A stretch of 64,000 bases of DNA from Geopseudomonas aromaticivorans (GTDB lineage: Bacteria; Pseudomonadota; Gammaproteobacteria; Pseudomonadales; Pseudomonadaceae), in contig NZ_JAHRGL010000010.1 in assembly GCF_019097855.1 (NCBI RefSeq), positions 119,209 through 183,208 of the forward strand. The letters are read 5' to 3'. The notes under the pieces are model-generated. The model searched no databases. It was not told the DNA's origin and saw nothing but the letters and a program-made list of their open reading frames with translations. Shown here one piece after another: positions 8,381-22,514 of the stretch. The position numbers and the translations under genes are program-made. Within the stretch, counting starts at the first letter, position 1. Every line of letters starts with the position of its first letter.

Positions 8381-9529
8381 CTACTGCGAATCGCCGCGCA
8401 GCTCGAAGGCACCGCGCCGCGCGGCCAGGGCGAGGAACAGCGCCGCGCCCCCCGCCAGCAACAGCGGCAGGCCGTGGCCGCTCAGCCACTGGCTGGCGGC
8501 GCCGGTGGACAGCGGGCCGAGCAGGCAGCCGGTGCCCCACAGCAGGGCGATGTGGGCGTTGGCACGCACCAGCGCGTCGTCGCGATAGCGCGCGCCGACC
8601 AGCACCAGCGCCAGGGTGTAGAGGCCGCCGGCGCTGGCGCCGAGCAGCGGCAGCAGCAGCCAGACCAGCGGCGAATGCAGCGCCAGCGGCAGTCCCAGGC
8701 TGGCGCCCAACAGCACCAGGCCGCAGGCGCGCAGCAGCGCGGCGCGCGGCAGGCGGTCGGCGAGCAGGCCGAGCGGCAGCTGCAGCACGGCGTTGCCCAG
8801 CACCACCGCGCCGAGCATGCGCAGCGCGCTGGCCTGCTCGATGCCCTCGCGCAGCAGGTAGACCGGCAGCAGGGTCAGCACCAGCACGTCGAAGGCGGCG
8901 AACAGCACCACCGCCCAGGCGATCGCCGGCTGGCCGCGGCAGAAGACCAGCAGCCCGCCGCCGGCCAGGCTGTGGCGACCGACCTGCGGTGCGCCGTCGC
9001 GACCGAGCAACGGCAGGATGCCGACCACCAGCAGCGCCGCCGCCAGCCAGAAGCCCTGGTCGCCGGCGCTGCCCAGCACGCTGAGCAGCAGCGGCCCGCA
9101 CAGCTGGCTGAGGGCGAAGCCGGTGCCGTACAGTGCCACCAACCGGCCGCGCCACTGTTCGGGGGCCAGCTGGTTGATCCAGCTTTCGCCGAGGACGAAC
9201 ACCACGGTCAGCGAGATGCCGAGCAGCAGGCGCAGCAGCAGCCACAGCCCGTAGTCCGGCCACAGCGCCAGGGCGGCGACCGACCCGGCACTGAGCAGCA
9301 GGCTCAGTTGCAGGCTGCGCGGCGTGCCGCACAGCCCCGCCAGCCAGCCGCTCAGGCGCGCGCCGAGCAGCACACCGACGGCCGGCATCGCCGCCATCAC
9401 GCCGATGGCGAACGGGCCGTAGCCCCAGCCGTCCAGGCGCAACGACACCAGCGGCAGGCTGAGGCCGAGCGCCAGCCCGACCAGCACCACCGCCCCGGTC
9501 ACCGCCAAGTAGGTTGCCCAACGCACCAT
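8381..9529 (-). CDS. MFS transporter
   Basis: A 382-residue membrane protein with about 12 predicted transmembrane helices and no signal peptide beyond the first helix. The segment ARLSGWLAGLCGTPRSL between helices 2 and 3 corresponds to the MFS A-loop; GESWINQLAPEQWRGR resembles the YcaD/UPF0226 subgroup. The equivalent gene in P. aeruginosa (PA5311) also lies between the PauB4 oxidase and the PauC dehydrogenase, so transport of an amine or its breakdown product is plausible, but the substrate is unknown. It is 103 bases downstream of the aldehyde dehydrogenase on the same strand and may be in its operon. Confidence 0.82.
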   Translation of the reverse strand: MVRWATYLAVTGAVVLVGLALGLSLPLVSLRLDGWGYGPFAIGVMAAMPAVGVLLGARLSGWLAGLCGTPRSLQLSLLLSAGSVAALALWPDYGLWLLLRLLLGISLTVVFVLGESWINQLAPEQWRGRLVALYGTGFALSQLCGPLLLSVLGSAGDQGFWLAAALLVVGILPLLGRDGAPQVGRHSLAGGGLLVFCRGQPAIAWAVVLFAAFDVLVLTLLPVYLLREGIEQASALRMLGAVVLGNAVLQLPLGLLADRLPRAALLRACGLVLLGASLGLPLALHSPLVWLLLPLLGASAGGLYTLALVLVGARYRDDALVRANAHIALLWGTGCLLGPLSTGAASQWLSGHGLPLLLAGGAALFLALAARRGAFELRGDSQ

Positions 9530-9632
9530 CGTTCTCCTGGTCTTCCGGCGCTGCCGGGCGGCACAAAACAGTGCGGCCGGGCCCCGATGACGGGAGCCCG
9601 GCCGCAGATCCGCAGCGACCCGCGCGGGCCGC

Positions 9633-11126
9633 TTACAGCTTGATCCAGGTCGCCTTCAGCTCGGTGTACTTGTCGAAGGCATGCAGCGACTTGTCGCGGC
9701 CGTTGCCGGACTGCTTGAAGCCGCCGAACGGCGCGGTCATGTCGCCGCCGTCGTACTGGTTGATCCACACGCTGCCGGCGCGCAGCGCCTTGGCGGTGAG
9801 GTGGGCCTTGGACAGGCTGGCGGTCCAGATCGCCGCGGCCAGGCCGTAGGGGGTGTCGTTGGCGATGCGCACCGCCTCCTCCGCCGAGTCGAAGGCGATC
9901 ACCGACAGCACCGGGCCGAAGATTTCCTCGCGGGCGATCTTCATCGCGTTGCTGACGCCGTCGAACACCGTCGGCGCGACGAACACTCCGCCGGTTTCCG
10001 CCAGCACCCGGCCGCCGCCGCAGCGCAGCTGGGCGCCCTCGGCGTGGCCGGCGGCGATGTAGTCGAGCACGGTACCGAGCTGCTGCTCGTCGACCAGCGC
10101 GCCGACGTTGGTCGCCGGGTCCAGCGGATGGCCGGGCTGCCAGCGTTGCACCTCCTCCAGCAGCAGGGTGACGAACTCATCCTTGATCGCGGCCTCGACC
10201 AGCAGGCGCGAGCCGGCGGTGCACACCTCGCCCTGGTTGAAACAGATCGCCCCGGCGGCGGCACGCGCCGCGGCGCGCAGGTCCGGCGCGTCGGCGAAGA
10301 CGATGTTCGGGCTCTTGCCGCCGGCCTCCAGCCACACGCGCTTGAGGTTCGATTCGCCGGCGTAGATCATCAGCTGCTTGGCGGTGCGCGTGGAGCCGGT
10401 GAACACCAGGGTGTCGACCTCCATGTGCAGCGCCAGCGCCTTGCCCACCGTGTGGCCGTAGCCGGGCAGCACGTTGAACACGCCCGGCGGGATGCCGGCC
10501 TCGACCGCCAGCCGGGCGATGCGCAGGGCGGTCAGCGGCGACTTCTCCGACGGCTTGAGCACCACCGAGTTGCCGGCGGCCAGCGCCGGGCCGAGCTTCC
10601 AGCAGGCCATCAGCAGTGGGAAGTTCCACGGCACGATGGCGGCGACCACGCCGACCGGCTCGCGGGTGACCAGGCCGAGCTGGTCGTGCGGGGTCGGCGC
10701 CACCTCGTCGTAGAGCTTGTCGATCGCCTCGGCGCACCAGCGCAGGCAGCGCACCGCGGCCGGCAGGTCGACCTTCAGCGCATCGTTGATCGGCTTGCCC
10801 ATGTCAAGAGTTTCCAGCAGCGCCAGCTCCTCGTCGTGGGCCTCGAGCAGGCCGGCGAAGCGCTGCATGATCGCCTTGCGCTTGGCCGGCGCCAGCCGCG
10901 ACCACACCCCGGACTCGAAGGCGGCGCGCGCATCGGCCACCGCCCGCTCGGCGTCGGCGGCGTCGCAGCTGGCCACCTGCGCCAGCAGACGGCCGTCGAT
11001 CGGGCTGCGGCAGTCGAACGTCGCCCCGGAGACGGCCGCGGCGTACTCGCCATGGATAAAGGCGCGACTCTCGATCTTCAGGATGCTGGCGCGGTGTTCC
11101 CACTCGGTACGGCTAGGCGTGCTCAT
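9633..11126 (-). CDS. pauC: Aldehyde dehydrogenase, PauC/KauB type
   Basis: A 497-residue NAD(P)-dependent aldehyde dehydrogenase. Catalytic residues are Glu267 in WLEAGGKSP and Cys302 in FNQGEVCTAGSR; the PWNFP cofactor-loop motif is at 166-170. The ATG at 11126 has GGAG six bases upstream; the frame extends to 11159 without support. In P. aeruginosa the gene at this place (PA5312) oxidises gamma-glutamylaminobutyraldehyde and related aldehydes in polyamine catabolism and also 4-guanidinobutyraldehyde in the arginine routes. It is divergent from the aminotransferase gene, with 189 bases between their starts. Confidence 0.86.
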   Translation of the reverse strand: MSTPSRTEWEHRASILKIESRAFIHGEYAAAVSGATFDCRSPIDGRLLAQVASCDAADAERAVADARAAFESGVWSRLAPAKRKAIMQRFAGLLEAHDEELALLETLDMGKPINDALKVDLPAAVRCLRWCAEAIDKLYDEVAPTPHDQLGLVTREPVGVVAAIVPWNFPLLMACWKLGPALAAGNSVVLKPSEKSPLTALRIARLAVEAGIPPGVFNVLPGYGHTVGKALALHMEVDTLVFTGSTRTAKQLMIYAGESNLKRVWLEAGGKSPNIVFADAPDLRAAARAAAGAICFNQGEVCTAGSRLLVEAAIKDEFVTLLLEEVQRWQPGHPLDPATNVGALVDEQQLGTVLDYIAAGHAEGAQLRCGGGRVLAETGGVFVAPTVFDGVSNAMKIAREEIFGPVLSVIAFDSAEEAVRIANDTPYGLAAAIWTASLSKAHLTAKALRAGSVWINQYDGGDMTAPFGGFKQSGNGRDKSLHAFDKYTELKATWIKL

Positions 11127-11315
11127 GAGGTGCTCCGGGGCTGTTGTTTTGAGCATCATGGCTGCAGCGGGAAAACCTGCGCAAGCCGGGGCCGGCGAAA
11201 TTGCAGGCGAAACAGCTCAGGATTCTTGACGAATCGATGCGCGAGACGCCCTAGCGTTCACTATCCTGCACACATCGCCCAGCCACCACGCCCTTTTGCG
11301 CAGGAAGACCACGCC

Positions 11316-12650
<1,335 letters not shown>

Positions 12651-12686
12651 GCCGCAGCGGCAAAACGCAGAAAACGCAGGCAAGAA

Positions 12687-12713
12687 AAAACCCGCCACGA
12701 GGGGCGGGTTTCT
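12687..12713 (-). terminator. Terminator of the rpmB-rpmG operon
   Basis: AAAACCCGCC, a short loop and GGCGGGTTT form a hairpin flanked by A and T runs. It lies 20 bases after the rpmG stop on the minus strand and can also stop rightward reading from the aminotransferase gene. Confidence 0.8.
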
Positions 12714-12732
12714 TCTTCAAGGGCCGGATCAA

Positions 12733-12888
12733 TTACTTGATCTTGCCTTCCTTGTAGATCACGTGCTTGCGGACGACCGGATCGTACTTCTTGATCTCGA
12801 TCTTACCGGGGGTAGTGCGCTTGTTCTTGTCGGTGGTGTAGAAGTGGCCGGTACCGGCGCTGGACACCAAACGGATCAGATCACGCAT
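12733..12888 (-). CDS. rpmG: 50S ribosomal protein L33
   Basis: A 51-residue basic protein of the large ribosomal subunit, beginning [17 protein letters not shown]. It has no CxxC pairs, so it is the zinc-independent form usual in Pseudomonas. An AAGGAG ribosome binding site stands 7 bases before the ATG. It follows rpmB by 11 bases and shares its transcript. It is too short for a default ORF cut-off but the family match is unambiguous. Confidence 0.95.
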   Translation of the reverse strand: MRDLIRLVSSAGTGHFYTTDKNKRTTPGKIEIKKYDPVVRKHVIYKEGKIK

Positions 12889-12899
12889 GATTGTGCTCC

Positions 12900-13136
12900 T
12901 TAAACTTTTTCGCCGCGGGTGCGGATTTCAGCCAGCACGGCGTCGATGCCGCGCTTGTCGATGACGCGCATGCCCTTGGCCGATACGCGCAGACGCACGA
13001 AGCGCTTCTCGGACTCGACCCAGAAACGATGGTGCTGCAGGTTCGGCAGGAAACGACGACGGGTTTTGTTGTTCGCGTGGGAAATTTTGTTCCCGGTAAC
13101 CGGACCCTTACCGGTCACTTGACAGACTCTCGACAT
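12900..13136 (-). CDS. rpmB: 50S ribosomal protein L28
   Basis: A 78-residue ribosomal protein starting [16 protein letters not shown] and containing [20 protein letters not shown], the L28 signature. It is the first gene of the rpmB-rpmG operon, the same order as in E. coli and P. aeruginosa. The leader is about 130 bases and contains a small hairpin (CCAACCC/GGGTTGG, near 13161-13179) that could take part in control of translation. Confidence 0.96.
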   Translation of the reverse strand: MSRVCQVTGKGPVTGNKISHANNKTRRRFLPNLQHHRFWVESEKRFVRLRVSAKGMRVIDKRGIDAVLAEIRTRGEKV

Positions 13137-13270
13137 ACCTCAGCCCTCTTAACCACATGCCCAACCCGGCATGGGTTGGCCGCTTGAATCGGTGTGAATT
13201 TTACTTTCTATCGGGGTCTTACCGACTGTGCCATCGGGCTGAAAAGCCGGGCCCCAGAAAAGAGCGCAGT

Positions 13271-13299
13271 TTTATAGCAGAAAGCCGCGGCGCTCGCAA
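13271..13299 (-). promoter_or_regulatory. Sigma-70 promoter of rpmB-rpmG
   Basis: On the minus strand TTGCGA (13299-13294), a 17-base spacer and TATAAA (13276-13271) preceded by TGC form a good extended sigma-70 promoter about 135 bases before the rpmB start codon. Confidence 0.65.
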
Positions 13300-13354
13300 G
13301 GCACACGCCGCGGAGCCGACCACCGGCCGGGAAGAACACAGACCGCGTAGTGTG

Positions 13355-14029
13355 TCAGATCCAGCCGTATTCGGCGAGCGACACCGGCTCGCCGTCGCCG
13401 ACCACGAAATGATCGAGCACCCGTACCTCGACCAGCGCCAGCGCCTCCTTGAGCTTCTGGGTCAGCTGGCGGTCGGCCTGGCTCGGCTCGGCCACCCCCG
13501 AGGGATGGTTGTGGGTGAGGATCACCGCGGCGGCATTGTGGGCCAGTGCGCGCTTGACCACCTGGCGCGGATAGACGCTGGCGCCGTCGATGGAACCGTG
13601 GAACAGCACCTCGAAGGCCAGCACGCGGTGGCGGGTGTCGAGGAACAGGCAGGCGAACACCTCGTGCGGCTCGTGGCGCAGGCGCGCCTTGAGGTAATCG
13701 CGCACCGCCTGCGGGCTTTCCAGCGCCGAGTCGCGCTGGATCCGCGCGGCCAGGTGGCGGCGACCCATCTCCAGCACCGCCTGCAGCTGGGCGTACTTGG
13801 CCGGCCCCAGGCCCAGATGGGCGCTGAAGCCGTGCAGATCGGCCTCCAGCAACTGGCGCAGGCCGCCGAACGCGGCCAGCAGATGGCGCGCCAGATCCAC
13901 CGCGCTGCGCCCGGCCACCCCGGTGCGCAGGAAGATCGCCAGCAGCTCGGCATCGCTCAAGGTCGCCGCCCCGTGGGCCAGCAGTTTTTCCCGCGGCCGT
14001 TCCTGCACCGGCCAGTCCCGAATGCTCAT
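13355..14029 (-). CDS. radC: RadC-family JAB/MPN domain protein
   Basis: A 224-residue protein with an N-terminal helix-hairpin-helix-like part (UPF0758, residues 1-100) and a C-terminal JAMM metalloprotease-like domain. The zinc motif is present as [17 protein letters not shown] (HxHx7SxxD). The biochemical role of RadC is not settled; the name comes from an E. coli mutation later assigned to recG. It is divergent from coaBC, as in many Gammaproteobacteria. Confidence 0.93.
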   Translation of the reverse strand: MSIRDWPVQERPREKLLAHGAATLSDAELLAIFLRTGVAGRSAVDLARHLLAAFGGLRQLLEADLHGFSAHLGLGPAKYAQLQAVLEMGRRHLAARIQRDSALESPQAVRDYLKARLRHEPHEVFACLFLDTRHRVLAFEVLFHGSIDGASVYPRQVVKRALAHNAAAVILTHNHPSGVAEPSQADRQLTQKLKEALALVEVRVLDHFVVGDGEPVSLAEYGWI

Positions 14030-14226
14030 CGCTCATCTCCCTGCGTGATGGTCGCGCGCCGTCCTGGCGCACCCGCGCATTTCACCCTGCAGGCCGCGTC
14101 CCACGCTGCCTGCACGAGTGGCGCTGTGCTATCTTAGCCGACCTGTTTCGAAGCCGGCAGCGCCTGTTGTGACCCCGTTCGCGCTGCCGTGCATTCCACC
14201 CCGTCCACAGAATAAAAGGCTGGTCC

Positions 14227-15435
14227 ATGCAGCGGCTGCAGCGTAAACGCATCGTCCTGGGTATCGGCGGCGGCATCGCCGCCTACAAGAGCGCCGAGCT
14301 GGTCCGCCGCCTGCGCGACCAGGGCGCCGAGGTGCGCGTGGTGATGACCCGCGCGGCCCGCGAATTCATCACCCCGCTGACCCTGCAGGCGCTGTCCGGC
14401 CACCCGGTGTTCCACGACCTGCTCGACCCCGCCGCCGAGGCGGCCATGGGCCACATCGAGCTGGCCCGCTGGGCCGACCTGGTGCTGATCGCCCCGGCCA
14501 CCGCCGACCTGCTGGCGCGCCTGGCCCAGGGCGTCGCCGACGACCTGCTGACCACCCTGGTACTGGCCACCGACGCGCCGGTGGCGCTGGCCCCGGCGAT
14601 GAACCAGGCGATGTGGCGCGATCCGGCCACCCAGGCCAACGCCGAGCTGCTCGCCGCGCGCGGCCTGCGCCTGTTCGGCCCCGCTGCCGGCAGCCAGGCC
14701 TGCGGCGACGTCGGCCCCGGACGCATGCTGGAAGCCGACGAGCTGGCGCAGCGCGCCGCCGACTGCTTCGAGCGCGGCCTGCTGACCGGCTGTCGGGTGC
14801 TGATCACCGCCGGACCGACCCAGGAATCCATCGACCCGGTGCGCTACATCACCAACCACAGCTCGGGCAAGATGGGCTTCGCCCTCGCCGAGGCCGCCGC
14901 CGAGGCCGGCGCCGTGGTGACCCTGGTCAGCGGCCCGGTACACCTGCCGACCCCGCAGCGCGTCACGCGGGTCAACGTGGTCAGCGCCCGCGACATGCTG
15001 GCCGCCTGCGAGGCGGCGATGCCCTGCGACCTGCTGATCGCCGCCGCCGCGGTGGCCGACTACCGCCCCGAGGTCATCGCCACACAGAAGATGAAGAAGG
15101 ACCCGGGCAGCGACGACGGCCTGCAGCTGCGCATGGTGCGCAACCCGGACATCCTCGCCACCCTCGCCGCCCGTGCCGACCGGCCGTTCAGCGTCGGCTT
15201 CGCCGCCGAGACCGAGAAACTGCTCGACTACGCGGCGCGCAAGCTCAGGGACAAGAACCTCGACCTGATCGTCGCCAACGACGTGGCCAATCCCGGCATC
15301 GGCTTCAACAGCGAGGACAACGCGATCACCATCATCGATCGCCAGCTCACGCAGAACAGTTTCGCCCAGACCAGCAAGGGCAAGATCGCCCGCCAGCTGA
15401 TCGCCTTCATCGCCGCACGACTCCACCAGAGCTGA
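14227..15435 (+). CDS. coaBC: Bifunctional phosphopantothenoylcysteine decarboxylase/synthetase
   Basis: A 402-residue fusion enzyme of coenzyme A synthesis. The N-terminal CoaC half (about 1-190) is an FMN flavoprotein with catalytic His76 in GHIELARW, the PAMNQAMW substrate clamp and Cys159 in [12 protein letters not shown]. The C-terminal CoaB half (about 190-400) starts at [18 protein letters not shown] and joins cysteine to phosphopantothenate using CTP. It begins a rightward run coaBC-dut-algC-argB with gaps of 7, 8 and 17 bases, so it is likely one operon. Confidence 0.96.
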   Translation: MQRLQRKRIVLGIGGGIAAYKSAELVRRLRDQGAEVRVVMTRAAREFITPLTLQALSGHPVFHDLLDPAAEAAMGHIELARWADLVLIAPATADLLARLAQGVADDLLTTLVLATDAPVALAPAMNQAMWRDPATQANAELLAARGLRLFGPAAGSQACGDVGPGRMLEADELAQRAADCFERGLLTGCRVLITAGPTQESIDPVRYITNHSSGKMGFALAEAAAEAGAVVTLVSGPVHLPTPQRVTRVNVVSARDMLAACEAAMPCDLLIAAAAVADYRPEVIATQKMKKDPGSDDGLQLRMVRNPDILATLAARADRPFSVGFAAETEKLLDYAARKLRDKNLDLIVANDVANPGIGFNSEDNAITIIDRQLTQNSFAQTSKGKIARQLIAFIAARLHQS

Positions 15436-15442
15436 TCGTTAC

Positions 15443-15898
15443 ATGCACGCACTGCAAGCCAAGATTATCGACCCGCGCCTCGGCCGCGACTTCCCGCTGC
15501 CGGAATACGCCACCCCCGGCTCTGCCGGCCTCGACCTGCGCGCCATGCTGCAGCAGGAACTGACCCTCGAGCCCGGCCAGACCGTGCTGATCCCCACCGG
15601 CCTGGCCATCCACGTCGCCGACCCGGGCCTGGCCGCGCTGATCCTGCCCCGCTCGGGCCTGGGCCACAAACACGGCATCGTCCTCGGCAACCTGGTCGGT
15701 CTGATCGACTCCGACTACCAGGGCGAGCTGATGGTGTCCTGCTGGAACCGCGGGCAGAGCGCCTTCACCATCGCCGTCGGCGAGCGCCTCGCCCAGCTGG
15801 TGCTGGTGCCGGTGGTGCAGGCGCGCTTCGAGCTGGTCGAGCAGTTCGACGACAGCCTGCGCGGTGCCGGTGGCTTCGGCCACAGCGGCCAGCACTGA
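15443..15898 (+). CDS. dut: dUTP diphosphatase
   Basis: A 151-residue trimeric dUTPase that hydrolyses dUTP to dUMP and keeps uracil out of DNA. All five motifs can be seen, including [37 protein letters not shown] and the C-terminal glycine-rich [10 protein letters not shown]. The gene follows coaBC by 7 bases, the order found in most Pseudomonas and in E. coli. Confidence 0.97.
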   Translation: MHALQAKIIDPRLGRDFPLPEYATPGSAGLDLRAMLQQELTLEPGQTVLIPTGLAIHVADPGLAALILPRSGLGHKHGIVLGNLVGLIDSDYQGELMVSCWNRGQSAFTIAVGERLAQLVLVPVVQARFELVEQFDDSLRGAGGFGHSGQH

Positions 15899-15906
15899 CC
15901 GCCCCC

Positions 15907-19328
<3,422 letters not shown>

Positions 19329-19393
19329 GGGATCAGCAACGCCCGCCAGGGCTGAGGGCTCGCCAACGCGCGACTGCGCCGAGGCGAGCGGTC

Positions 19394-19416
19394 ACGCCGG
19401 AGGTCTCCTCCGGCGT
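19394..19416. terminator. Hairpin between argB and the DUF4124 gene
   Basis: ACGCCGGAGG, TCT, CCTCCGGCGT is a perfect ten-base-pair hairpin between two convergent genes. There is no T run, so it may act as a weak terminator or mRNA end-stabiliser. Confidence 0.5.
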
Positions 19417-19422
19417 CGACCA

Positions 19423-20010
19423 TCAGGGCTCGCGGCCGAGGATCTCGATCAGCCGCAGCCGGTCGGCGGCAAAGCTCGCCTCGCTGCGCTGACGCAGCCC
19501 CTGCAGCCGCTGCAGCTCAGCTTCGGCTTGATGCTGCTCGCCACGCAATCCTTCCAGCTGCTGCAGCAGCGCCGCCGGTAGCGGCTGGCTGGCACGCTGG
19601 TGCTCCGCCGCCTGACGCTCCAACCCCAGCGCCCGCTGCTGCACAGCGTGCAGGTTGCCGCGCGCCACCGCGATCAGGCCGTCCAGATCACGCAACTGAT
19701 GTCCCCGCGCCACCTCGAGGTCGGCCACCCGGGGGTAGAGCCGCCGCAACTGCGCATCGGCGCGAGCCTGACGCTGCGCCGCGACCCGCCGGCGCAGTTC
19801 CTCGGCACTCGGTGCCGGCGGCACTACGCGCAGCACCCGCCCCTCTTCGTCGATCACCTCGTAGCCATTGCCGACGTATTCCGGCGGCACGCCCTGGCGA
19901 TCCAGCACCACCACCCCCTGCCGGTTCAGGTAGCGGTACAGCTCGGCCTGCGCCGGGGTCACCGCCAGCACCCCCAGCAACAACAGCCACACCTTGTTTC
20001 CCATCTGCAT
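19423..20010 (-). CDS. DUF4124-domain envelope protein
   Basis: A 195-residue protein with a signal peptide (residues 1-22, ending AQA), a DUF4124 domain (about 23-65, AELYRYLNRQGVVVLDRQGVP) and a long charged, Gln/Arg/Leu-rich coiled coil (about 68-190). It is expected in the periplasm. DUF4124 proteins are common in Pseudomonas and have no defined activity; the domain is also found at the N terminus of the M23 peptidase at 43268. Convergent with argB. Confidence 0.75.
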   Translation of the reverse strand: MQMGNKVWLLLLGVLAVTPAQAELYRYLNRQGVVVLDRQGVPPEYVGNGYEVIDEEGRVLRVVPPAPSAEELRRRVAAQRQARADAQLRRLYPRVADLEVARGHQLRDLDGLIAVARGNLHAVQQRALGLERQAAEHQRASQPLPAALLQQLEGLRGEQHQAEAELQRLQGLRQRSEASFAADRLRLIEILGREP

Positions 20011-20082
20011 TGATCAGCCCCTCACGTCATCGGGCTTGCTCGGGCGACGCTGAGCGCCTGTTCGCGACCTTGGTTCTGCGAC

Positions 20083-20109
20083 AAAAAAGGGGAAGCCGCG
20101 GCTCCCCCT
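20083..20109 (-). terminator. Terminator of the DUF3360-type gene
   Basis: On the minus strand a GGGGAGCC/GGCTTCCCC hairpin with one G-U pair is followed by TTTTTT. It lies 22 bases after the stop codon. Confidence 0.75.
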
Positions 20110-20130
20110 CTTGTTGCCCGCGCCATGTTA

Positions 20131-21606
20131 TCAGGCCAGCGCGCGGAAAGACTCCAGCAGCGCCGGGATGCCCGGGAACATGCCGATCCCCGCCATCACC
20201 CCGCAGAGGACGAGGAACACCACGCCCGGGATGATCCAGCGATCGCGATGACCCAGGCCCTGGCCGCGCTCCTTGTCGCCGATCAGGCCGAGGTTGTCGA
20301 GCAGCATGGTCAGCGACCAGCCGAACACCGGATTCACCAGCGCCGAGGAGAAGATCACGATGGCCGCCGACTGCGAGGTCTTGCCCTCGCGGGTCATCTG
20401 CATGCCGGCTTCGAGCAGCGGCAGGTACACACCGACCAACAGGGCCACGCTGAGCACCGGCGGCCAGATCGCCAGGTCCATCGGGTAGCCCCACAGCGCG
20501 GCAATCACGCAGAGCAGACCGGTGAGAATCGCGCCGGCCGGAATCGGCCGCTTGGCGATGGCCGCCGGCACCATGTAGGTCCCCCAGGACGAGGTCAGGT
20601 TGCCGCCGCCCAGCGCCGTACCGACCGCCTGGCGCGCCGCGGCGATGCACATGGTGTCGTCGATGTTCATCAGGACCTTCTTGGCCTTGGGCGGATAGTT
20701 CAGCTCCTGAAAGATCCGATGACCGAGGAAGTCCGGCGACCACATCGCCACCGCCAGTACGGCAAAGGGCGCCACGGCAACGAAGTGCTGGAATTCCGGC
20801 AGACCCAGTTGCCAGCCGGTATCTTCGCCCCACCAGTAGGCCGGATTCAAATTGGGAATACCCGGCTGCGTGGAGAACTCGAACGGCGCACCCAGCGCGA
20901 AGGCAATTACCGCGGCCAGAATGGCGCCCAGCGGAATCGCCAGCCAGCGCATGCGAATATGTTCCAGATAGGCATACATAACGATGGTGGCAAACACGAT
21001 CACGAAGGCGATATAGCCCATGTCGAAGCCATCGGCCCAGGCGAACAGACTCTTGATCTGCGAAGTAACGCCAATGAAGCCGAGATAAAGCAGCAGGCCG
21101 CCACACACCCCGTCACTGGTCAGCCGCGCCAGCAGACTGCCGCCCTTGGAAATCCCCAGCACGAAGCCCAGCACGCCGACCATGATGCCCAGCGCCATCG
21201 GGTGGCCACCGGAGGCGACGATCAGCGGAATCAGTGGAATCAGCGGGCCATGGGTGCCGGCCAGGTTGGCCGTCGGGTTGAAGACCCCGGAAAACAGCAG
21301 CACGAACAGCAGCGCGGCGATCAGCATCTCGAAGCGGGCGTTTTCGATGACGAACTCGCTGGACAGGCCCAGCGGCCCGGCAAACGCGGCCACCACCGCG
21401 GCGACCATGACGATCTTGCCGATGGTCGCGGCCATCGCCGGGACCCAGTCTTCCAGTTCGAAGCGATAGTCGCGAAACGGCAGGTTCAGCGCCCAGCGCC
21501 GCGGCGCCATGATGGTCAGCTCGTGCTCGAGATATTCTTCCCGCGAGGCAAACTGTTCTTTGGGCTTATGCAGCTCGCGATAACTATTTTGATTATTATC
21601 AGACAT
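20131..21606 (-). CDS. Large integral membrane protein, DUF3360-like
   Basis: A 491-residue polytopic protein with a hydrophilic N-terminal arm of about 60 residues (it carries REEYLEHELTIMAPRRW) and roughly 12-14 hydrophobic helices. GVFNPTANLAGTHGPLIPLI, with a Gly-rich second helix and NPTANLAGTHGP half-helix-like loop, resembles SLC23/26-type transporters; the length of about 490 fits DUF3360. The substrate is unknown. The 5' half uses more AT-ending codons than neighbouring genes and the upstream spacer is AT-rich, both of which suggest it was acquired. In P. aeruginosa I recall no such gene between argB and pyrE. It is monocistronic, with its own terminator. Confidence 0.65.
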   Translation of the reverse strand: MSDNNQNSYRELHKPKEQFASREEYLEHELTIMAPRRWALNLPFRDYRFELEDWVPAMAATIGKIVMVAAVVAAFAGPLGLSSEFVIENARFEMLIAALLFVLLFSGVFNPTANLAGTHGPLIPLIPLIVASGGHPMALGIMVGVLGFVLGISKGGSLLARLTSDGVCGGLLLYLGFIGVTSQIKSLFAWADGFDMGYIAFVIVFATIVMYAYLEHIRMRWLAIPLGAILAAVIAFALGAPFEFSTQPGIPNLNPAYWWGEDTGWQLGLPEFQHFVAVAPFAVLAVAMWSPDFLGHRIFQELNYPPKAKKVLMNIDDTMCIAAARQAVGTALGGGNLTSSWGTYMVPAAIAKRPIPAGAILTGLLCVIAALWGYPMDLAIWPPVLSVALLVGVYLPLLEAGMQMTREGKTSQSAAIVIFSSALVNPVFGWSLTMLLDNLGLIGDKERGQGLGHRDRWIIPGVVFLVLCGVMAGIGMFPGIPALLESFRALA

Positions 21607-21801
21607 ACATTCAACTATTATTAGATTAATATTTAAGACGAAGTCCGGCCATGGCCGAATTACCCTGCTTAATCACTATTATTCTTATGAGATAGGTGAC
21701 CATGCTGCGCATGGCCACCTGGCAGGCCTTGAACTGGCATGCCAATTCAGAAAAATAATATTTCTAATAGTTGTTATATGGCCTAAAAAATTTTGCGCCG
21801 A
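21607..21801. other. AT-rich intergenic spacer with hairpins and flanking inverted repeat
   Basis: This spacer of 195 bases is far richer in AT than its surroundings. Near its left end (21611-21632) CAACTATTATTAGATTAATA occurs, and near its right end a similar sequence in inverted orientation (AATATTTCTAATAGTTG, 21761-21777). At 21695-21719 GGTGACCATGC, TGC, GCATGGCCACC forms an 11-bp stem with one mismatch, and TGGCATGCCA follows at 21735-21744. It must hold the promoter of the DUF3360-like gene and the end of pyrE. Confidence 0.55.
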
Positions 21802-22443
21802 TCAGATTCCGTACTGCGCGCGGTAGGCTTCCACTGCCGGCAGGTGCTGCTTGAGCGCCTGATCCTGGGCGAGATAATCCAGCACCTGGCTCAGCGAGAC
21901 AATGCTCACCACCGGTATACCAAAGTCGCGCTCGACTTCCTGGATCGCCGAAAGTTCGCCCTGGCCGCGCTCCTCGCGGTTCAGCGCGATCAGCACGCCG
22001 GCGGCCTGCGCTCCCTGCGCCTGGATGATCTGCATCACCTCGCGGATCGCGGTGCCGGCGGTGATCACGTCGTCGACGATCAGCGCCCGTCCGACCAACG
22101 GCGCACCCACCAGGCTGCCGCCCTCGCCATGCTCCTTGGCTTCCTTGCGGTTGAAGCACCACGGCAGGTCGCGGCCATGCTGCTCGGCCAGCGCGATGGC
22201 GGTGGCGGAAGCCAGCGGGATGCCCTTGTAGGCCGGGCCGAACAGCACGTCGAAGTCGATGCCACTGGCCTGCACCGCCTCGGCGTAGAAACGGCCGAGC
22301 CGAGCCAACGCCAGGCCGCTGTTGAACAGCCCGGCGTTGAAGAAATAGGGACTGGTGCGCCCGGACTTGAGGGTGAACTCGCCGAAGCGCAGAACGCCGC
22401 GCTCGATGGCGAAGCGGATGAATTCGCGTTGATATGCCTGCAT
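21802..22443 (-). CDS. pyrE: Orotate phosphoribosyltransferase
   Basis: A 213-residue enzyme that makes orotidine 5'-phosphate from orotate and PRPP in pyrimidine synthesis. The PRPP motif [13 protein letters not shown] is at about 119-131 and [16 protein letters not shown], the N-terminal loop, at 23-38. Divergent from crc with only 71 bases between the two starts, the same arrangement as in P. aeruginosa and P. putida. Confidence 0.97.
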   Translation of the reverse strand: MQAYQREFIRFAIERGVLRFGEFTLKSGRTSPYFFNAGLFNSGLALARLGRFYAEAVQASGIDFDVLFGPAYKGIPLASATAIALAEQHGRDLPWCFNRKEAKEHGEGGSLVGAPLVGRALIVDDVITAGTAIREVMQIIQAQGAQAAGVLIALNREERGQGELSAIQEVERDFGIPVVSIVSLSQVLDYLAQDQALKQHLPAVEAYRAQYGI

Positions 22444-22514
22444 GGGATGCCTGTTTTAGCCAAAAAAGCACGAAGCTCAGGTATCATACACACAGGTTTT
22501 TTCAGGGGCCATTT

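Noticed and set aside
9681-11315. Upstream part of the long frame that leads into the aminotransferase
   Set aside because: This part is antisense to pauC. The real start of the aminotransferase is at 11316, with family similarity starting there.
11127-11315. Sigma-54 or sigma-70 promoter between pauC and the aminotransferase
   Set aside because: A TTGACG is present near 11226 but no -10 at a fitting distance, and no GG-N10-GC element is convincing.
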